Below, piece by piece: positions 62,164 through 64,000 of a stretch of DNA of 64,000 bases. Under the pieces are notes generated by a model. That model worked only from the letters and a program-made list of their open reading frames with translations. It was not told the origin of the DNA and ran no database searches. The position numbers and the translations under genes are program-made. The stretch spans positions 51,254,609-51,318,608 of the forward strand of contig OW121854.1 in NCBI GenBank assembly GCA_933228895.1, in the 5' to 3' direction. Numbering within the stretch: the first letter of the stretch is position 1; each line of letters begins with the position of its first letter. This stretch comes from Platycnemis pennipes. Taxonomy: Eukaryota; Arthropoda; Insecta; Odonata; Platycnemididae.

Positions 62164-63028
62164 ATGGCGAAGAGTTTGAAAACATCAGCAATATTGAAAA
62201 AGAACATACGTAAACCTTTGTCGTTGGTTGATGTTGAATGTCCTGTGTGTCGAGATGTATTTATCGAACCAGTTACGTTGCCCTGCAAGCACCGATTTTG
62301 TTTGCAATGTTTTGATGGGACGATGGAGAATGTAAGTCTACAATGTCCTATGTGCAGAACTAGAGTTGGGGGTTGGCTTCGGGCGGCGACGAAAGATAAC
62401 AGAGTTATTGACGTAAAACTATGGGAATTGATCAAGTGTGAGTTTTCTGAGTATGTGGAAGCGAAACTAAGAGGAGAAGCTAAGGAAATAAAATCAGGTA
62501 CGTTCGAGGCACTAGTTTAAGGTAAAATAAACATCTATCGTCCAACAAAAACATTCCATTATATCTCTTGTTAGCAGTTATAAGTGGTTGACTAGTTCCT
62601 TTTGACTTTTTGGAAGTGCTGTGCTATACATCTTACGTGTATTGATTTCGTTTGGTTTGTTTTTTATTTCTTTGTTGTTTCATGGTTGCATATGTGTTTG
62701 TAGTAGAGAATTATGTTTTGCCATTCCAATTTTTGATGTGTTTGATTTGTTATGGATGTGGCTTATGCTGTTAATCACCTGAGGAAAGCAATATGTTGGC
62801 CTAACCCGTGTTAAATACTTTGTTATTGTTTCACCATGGACGTTACTTCCTCAAAGATTAATACTTGGGAATTATAATGTTTTTGCAGATGTGCCTCCAA
62901 TTTGTGTTAGTGAGCCTGGAGAAGTCAGACGGGAGTACGAATTGCATAAAAAGGCTTTAGAAGAAGAACATAGGAGGCAACGTGAAGAAGAGGAAAGAGC
63001 TAGCGCAGATTTAATAAGAAAACTACAG
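62164..63028 (+). CDS. RNF168: RNF168-like RING E3 ubiquitin ligase, 5' part
   Basis: Two exons are visible (62164-62497 and 62889-63028); the gene runs past the window. Exon 1 has a C3HC4 RING finger with zinc ligands C26, C29, C41, H43, C46, C49, C61 and C64, including PVTLPCKHRFCLQCF, then WLRAATKDNRVIDVKLWELI, both characteristic of RNF168. Exon 2 begins DVPPICVSEPGEVRREYE and continues into a charged helix EEERASADLIRKLQ, matching the ubiquitin-binding UMI/MIU region that follows the RING in RNF168. Splicing is phase 1 at CAG|GTACGT, then phase 0 at CAG|GTACGA. In vertebrates this enzyme ubiquitinates H2A at DNA double-strand breaks. RNF169 is the alternative; the catalytic family is firm, the orthology likely. 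Confidence 0.88.
62498..62888 (+). other. RNF168-like intron 1
   Basis: 391-bp intron, from GTACGT to TTTTGCAG. T-rich, with no other feature. Without splicing the frame would stop at 62518-62520. Confidence 0.85.
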
Positions 63029-64000
63029 GTACGACTAGAATGCCAGTGTTGGACGATACATATTCATTTTCTTATACACACAGTGTTTTCTACTCATGAT
63101 TAGGTATTCTCATAGTGATCAGTATTTTATTTTCCAATTGTGGGCATGATTGTTGTAGTATAGATGTATGCCATTATAATTTAACCTAAGCCCTCGTTTT
63201 TACCAAGTGTTTACATGGCATGGAAAGTGAGATTTTGATTAATTTTCTCTAGTTTTAATCAGTTTTAACTATCAAAAAGGAAGTTGGTTCCGTATTTCCG
63301 TTCGGTTCCATTGCTGTCGTGTGTTTCTGTCTTTGACTGTTGTCATTTAAAACAAAGGTAATGTTCGCCGCAGTTATTTCCCTGGAAAGTTTGTGAGTGG
63401 TGTACTTTATTTTTCACTGAAGATTGACATGTTCATCTATGGGGAAGAGGAGACAAAAACATTAATGTGTAAATACAACATTACTTCCTTAATTTGTCTA
63501 AAACTTTAATGACTGTTAGTTACCAGGTATATGGATGCAGATTTGGTGTGGATACCTTTGTTACTGGATATGCCGAGAACTGAGGCATTTTTTTGGGGGA
63601 TCAACATTATGTATGTGTACCCATTGTGGTTCAAAGAAATATTTTATAGTATTTCTTTCTTTATGATGGTGATGTGGAAGTATTCCTCACTTTCAAATTA
63701 TACAATACAAGGTTTAATGCAATTGCAAATAGATATCATTAAGTACTCCATTTTCCTGTTGAATATCTAACGAATTATAGGTTGCCTAAAGGTATATCAT
63801 AAGCTGGAATCGTGTCGTGTATTATTGAGTTGACTGAAAAGCTATATTTTTATTATGGGTAAATCTGTATAGGAATTTTATAATATATATCACTATTTGT
63901 TCCCAATTTTACAAAAAGCATGTGATCCGCTGTAACTCAATCTTGCTCAAATAACATTCATGTCTGTGGCAGATTGTGTCCCCCTAAGTCAGCTAATGCC
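63029..64000 (+). other. RNF168-like intron 2 (incomplete)
   Basis: AT-rich sequence after the second exon. No further exon was identified with a phase-0 join; an acceptor-like TGTGGCAG near 63972 is followed by ATTGTGTCCCCCTAA, which stops at once. The open frame 63531-63770 is hydrophobic and unrelated to RNF168. Confidence 0.6.

Noticed and set aside
1..64000. CRISPR arrays, prokaryotic operons or an intact viral genome
   Set aside because: No regularly spaced direct repeats with unique spacers, no Shine-Dalgarno-led gene clusters, and no viral structural genes; the spliced genes and SINE/LINE content are eukaryotic.

Overview
This is a window of arthropod, almost certainly insect, nuclear DNA. 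It is AT-rich and intron-rich, with GT-AG splice sites and many decayed LINE, SINE, Penelope, copia and MITE copies. No species can be named. The repeat mix and the presence of a vertebrate-type cryptochrome would suit many insects, including hemimetabolous ones.

Almost the whole window is one gene on the minus strand: the vertebrate-type (type 2) cryptochrome cry2, a transcriptional repressor of the insect circadian clock. I could assemble ten coding exons from the ATG at 60823 down to a TGA at 2883. They sum to 1704 coding bases (567 residues plus stop). Every exon junction keeps phase and reads into the expected family sequence. Intron 1 is about 32.5 kb and intron 9 about 11.1 kb; the other seven run from about 0.55 to 3.1 kb.

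Head-to-head with cry2, on the plus strand, is the start of a RING-finger ubiquitin ligase like RNF168 (first exon 62164-62497, second 62889-63028, the rest beyond the window). The roughly 1.34 kb between the two ATGs should hold both promoters. About 150-230 bp upstream of the cry2 ATG lies a cluster of one perfect E-box (CACGTG) and two AACGTG E'-type boxes, with a nearby CCAAT box and a TATA-like element. This is the arrangement expected of a target of CLOCK:CYCLE, the activator that CRY2 represses.

The introns hold the accessory content. Intron 9: a 3' LINE fragment, a frameshifted Penelope-like element with RT and the start of its GIY-YIG domain, and a copia RNase H relic split by a long-hairpin insertion. 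Intron 8: a 575-bp hAT-type MITE with 8-bp target duplication, and a LINE relic carrying both a nested 5'-truncated LINE (10-bp target duplication) and a tiny TA-flanked hairpin. Introns 2, 4 and 5: LINE relics, a SINE and two MITE-like elements. Intron 1: several SINEs, CR1-like and other LINE fragments, a second foldback element, a complex repeat with a TTAA-flanked segment, and three CpG-rich patches with no convincing protein.

No prokaryotic system, CRISPR array or intact autonomous transposon was seen. The most notable items are the complete cry2 model, the E-box cluster in the cry2/RNF168 promoter, and the repeated occurrence of near-perfect hairpin insertions.
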